Below are positions 11,715 through 13,699 of a stretch of 13,699 bases of DNA, piece after piece. The notes below the pieces were generated by a model. It worked only from the letters and a program-made list of their open reading frames with translations. It had not been told where the DNA came from and did not search any database. The DNA is taken from positions 1 through 13,699 of the forward strand of contig JAURWF010000014.1 in the NCBI GenBank assembly GCA_030655095.1. The letters run 5' to 3'. The stretch is from a bacterium. Lineage in GTDB: Bacteria > Patescibacteriota > Patescibacteriia > Patescibacteriales > GWC2-42-12. A program made the translations under genes and the position numbers. Numbering within the stretch: position 1 is the first letter of the stretch; the number at the start of each line of letters is the position of its first letter.

Positions 11715-13538
11715 TTATCTTCTTAAAATTTTGATAAAAGTGTCGGGAGGAATTTCTACACTTCCTTTACCTGAAGCCATCATCTTTTTTTTGCCCTTTT
11801 TTTGTTTTTCCAAAAGCTTGCGTTTACGAGAAACATCACCTCCATAAAGTTTAGCGATAACATCTTTACTAAAAGCCGAGATTCTTTCGGCAGCAACAAT
11901 TTTTCCACCAATTACTGCTTGTAATTTTATAACAAACATTTGTTTTGGTAAAGTTTCTTTCAAAACATTAACAATTTCCTTACCACGTCTAGACGCCTCG
12001 TCTCTATAAACAATTGTTGATAATGCCTCTATTTGATCTTCTGCTACTAGAATGTCCATTTTAACAACATCAGCGGTACGATAATCTAAAAACTCATAAT
12101 TAATTGAACCGTAGCCTGAACTTACGCTTTTTATTTTATCATAAAAATCTGTCAAAATAGCAACCATTGGAATTTCATAATGGAGAATTGTTCGCGATTC
12201 ATCTAAATATTCAGTATTTTTATAAATCCCTCTTTTTTCTTGAAGCAATTTCATAATCGCGCCAATATAATCTTTTGGCGTAATAATATCAAGACTTGTC
12301 CAAGGCTCTTCAATTTTTTCTATCTCTGATGGATCTGGAAATTTTTGCGGACTACGAACAATTTCCTCTATTTTTTTTCTATAATAAATTTTATAAGCAA
12401 CACTAGGAGTAGTAACAATTAAATCTAAATTATATTCTCTGCTTAATCTTTCTTGAAAAATTTCTAAATGAAGTAAGCCTAAAAATCCACATCTAAATCC
12501 AACACCCAGAGCTTCAGAATGTTCTGGTTCGTAAATTAACGAGGCATCATTTAATTTTAATTTAGCAATTGCTTCACGTAATTCATTAAATTCATTTCCT
12601 TCTTGCGGAAAAATTCCAGCAAAAACCATTGGTTTAACCTCGTTATAACCTTTAAGCGGTTGCATCTCAGAGGTTAGATGCGATGTTAAAATAATTGTAT
12701 CTCCGACTCTACATTCGCTTACATCCTTAAAGCCAGTAACAATATATCCAATTTCACCTGTACTTAATTTGCCTGTTGATTTATATTCTGGTTTAAAAAT
12801 ACCGACATCTAAAGCTTCACTTTTAGCGCCAGTAGCCATTAAAGTAATTTTATCATGTTGCTTAATCTGTCCATCAAAAATTCTTACATAAGCAACTACG
12901 CCTCTATATTCATCATAATTAGAATCAAAAATTAACGCTCGTAAAGGCGCATTAACATCAGTTTCAGATAAACTATTTGGTTTTTTTGAATTAATAATGG
13001 AAGGTGAAGGGACTTTTTTCAGGACTTCTGCCAAAATATCTTCAACTCCTTGTCCAGTTTTTCCTGATGAGCAAATTATATCTTCCATTTGACAACCAAG
13101 AAGGCCAACTATTTCTTTTTTTGTTTTTTCTATATCGGCTGCCGGTAGATCAATTTTATTAACAACTGGAACAATTACTAAATCTTGTTCTAACGCTAAA
13201 TATAAATTAGCCAATGTTTGAGCTTGAATTCCTTGACTAGCATCAATTAAAAGAATAGCTCCTTCAACAGCGGCCAAACTTCGAGAAACTTCATAAGTAA
13301 AATCAACATGACCAGGAGTATCAATTAAATTTAAAATATAACCTTGATATTCCATGGTAACAGGCTGTAATTTAATAGTAATCCCCCGCTCTCTTTCTAA
13401 ATCCATTCTATCCAAAAATTGTTCTTTCATTTTTCTTTTTTCAACAGTCCCAGTAATTTCCAACATTCTATCAGCCAATGTTGATTTACCATGATCAATA
13501 TGCGCAATTATACAAAAATTTCTAATTTTATTTTCCAT
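11715..13538 (-). CDS. lepA: Elongation factor 4 (LepA, 607 aa)
   Basis: A ribosome-binding translational GTPase. The GTP-binding domain carries AHIDHGKST at 12-20 (G1), RGIT at 51-54 (G2, within LERERGITIKLQ), DTPGH at 73-77 (G3), NKID at 127-130 (G4) and a G5-like SSGK at 157-160, where SAK is more common. EF-G-like domains follow, with HSEALGVGFRCGFLGLLHLE and VTTPSVAYKIYY in the central part. The LepA-specific carboxyl domain ends in the typical basic stretch SRKRKLLEKQKKGKKKM and a VEIPPDTF-type motif, with a few extra residues (ASGKGS) before it. The length is normal. It starts at ATG 13536-13538 with an A/T leader and no Shine-Dalgarno. It has its own upstream spacer with a weak promoter candidate, and its stop is followed directly by the 16-copy word array. 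Confidence 0.97.
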   Translation of the reverse strand: MENKIRNFCIIAHIDHGKSTLADRMLEITGTVEKRKMKEQFLDRMDLERERGITIKLQPVTMEYQGYILNLIDTPGHVDFTYEVSRSLAAVEGAILLIDASQGIQAQTLANLYLALEQDLVIVPVVNKIDLPAADIEKTKKEIVGLLGCQMEDIICSSGKTGQGVEDILAEVLKKVPSPSIINSKKPNSLSETDVNAPLRALIFDSNYDEYRGVVAYVRIFDGQIKQHDKITLMATGAKSEALDVGIFKPEYKSTGKLSTGEIGYIVTGFKDVSECRVGDTIILTSHLTSEMQPLKGYNEVKPMVFAGIFPQEGNEFNELREAIAKLKLNDASLIYEPEHSEALGVGFRCGFLGLLHLEIFQERLSREYNLDLIVTTPSVAYKIYYRKKIEEIVRSPQKFPDPSEIEKIEEPWTSLDIITPKDYIGAIMKLLQEKRGIYKNTEYLDESRTILHYEIPMVAILTDFYDKIKSVSSGYGSINYEFLDYRTADVVKMDILVAEDQIEALSTIVYRDEASRRGKEIVNVLKETLPKQMFVIKLQAVIGGKIVAAERISAFSKDVIAKLYGGDVSRKRKLLEKQKKGKKKMMASGKGSVEIPPDTFIKILRR

Positions 13539-13584
13539 AAAAAATATATTTTAAAACAGACGCTTATCACTTATTCATATAAAT

Positions 13585-13613
13585 AGCTTACTAACCTTTC
13601 CAATTTTGGTCAA
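13585..13613 (-). promoter_or_regulatory. Weak promoter candidate for lepA
   Basis: On the minus strand TTGACC (13608-13613) is followed by 17 bases and TAAGCT (13585-13590). The -35 is close to consensus but the -10 matches only half of TATAAT. It lies just after the T-run of the terminator-like repeat and about 47 bases before the lepA ATG. The place is right, but the sequence alone is weak in such AT-rich DNA. Confidence 0.25.
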
Positions 13614-13615
13614 AT

Positions 13616-13693
13616 AAAAAACCCCGCAAGCTGACTTTGGAATAGAATTTAAGATAGAAAAAAATAAAAAGAAACAGAAGCGGAGCTTCGGGG
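13616..13693 (-). terminator. Terminator-like inverted repeat upstream of lepA
   Basis: Read on the minus strand, CCCCGAAGCT (13684-13693) can pair with AGCTTGCGGGG (13622-13632; one bulged base), followed at once by TTTTTT (13616-13621). This has the stem and U-run of an intrinsic terminator, but the loop is 51 bases, which is long. A smaller hairpin GGAGCT/AGCTCC (13682-13699) and another, GAAGC/GCTTC (13677-13689), overlap the upstream arm. It probably ends a gene beyond the right edge, or acts as a conditional terminator before lepA. Confidence 0.45.
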
Positions 13694-13699
13694 AGCTCC

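Overview
The window is AT-rich and every gene that can be supported lies on the minus strand, so transcription runs from right to left. Compact spacers, a lack of Shine-Dalgarno sequences, small membrane proteins without recognised family, and protein sequences such as the MurJ amino terminus and the 109-residue protein suggest a Candidate Phyla Radiation (Patescibacteria) bacterium. This is inferred from sequence style; no marker gene was placed on a tree. The ordinary bacterial code appears to apply: TGA ends the enolase gene and no internal TGA interrupts a conserved protein. Reading with transcription, the right edge (13616-13693) holds a terminator-like inverted repeat, then lepA (translation factor EF4). 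A spacer of about 575 bases follows. It contains a 136-bp array of short words, a 32-codon membrane ORF, two adjacent palindromic elements, and a promoter with overlapping palindromes that serves an AAA ATPase/DUF4143 gene. Next come recJ (single-strand exonuclease) and an RNase HI-type gene, a DNA/RNA maintenance pair. The left half is a tightly packed metabolic run: malic enzyme, three uncharacterised genes (one soluble, one single-pass, one multi-pass membrane protein), enolase, two tandem and diverged copies of cofactor-independent phosphoglycerate mutase (gpmI), and the start of murJ (lipid II flippase), cut by the left edge. Gaps from recJ leftward are mostly 2-93 bases, which fits one or a few operons. 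The gpmI pair and eno cover two consecutive steps of lower glycolysis, 3-phosphoglycerate to phosphoenolpyruvate, and malic enzyme adds a second route to pyruvate. The most striking feature is a set of short-word tandem repeats. A heptanucleotide array sits inside the enolase reading frame and encodes a surface loop. Mixed 9/7-base GACTTT arrays abut the stops of lepA and the 109-residue gene. An 8-base array begins inside the recJ stop codon, and a duplicated 10-mer flanks the enolase stop. The intragenic array has no stop codon in any frame on the coding strand, whereas the arrays at gene ends supply stops in shifting frames. This is the best candidate here for an undescribed phenomenon. The tandem gpmI pair and the promoter of the DUF4143 gene come next.
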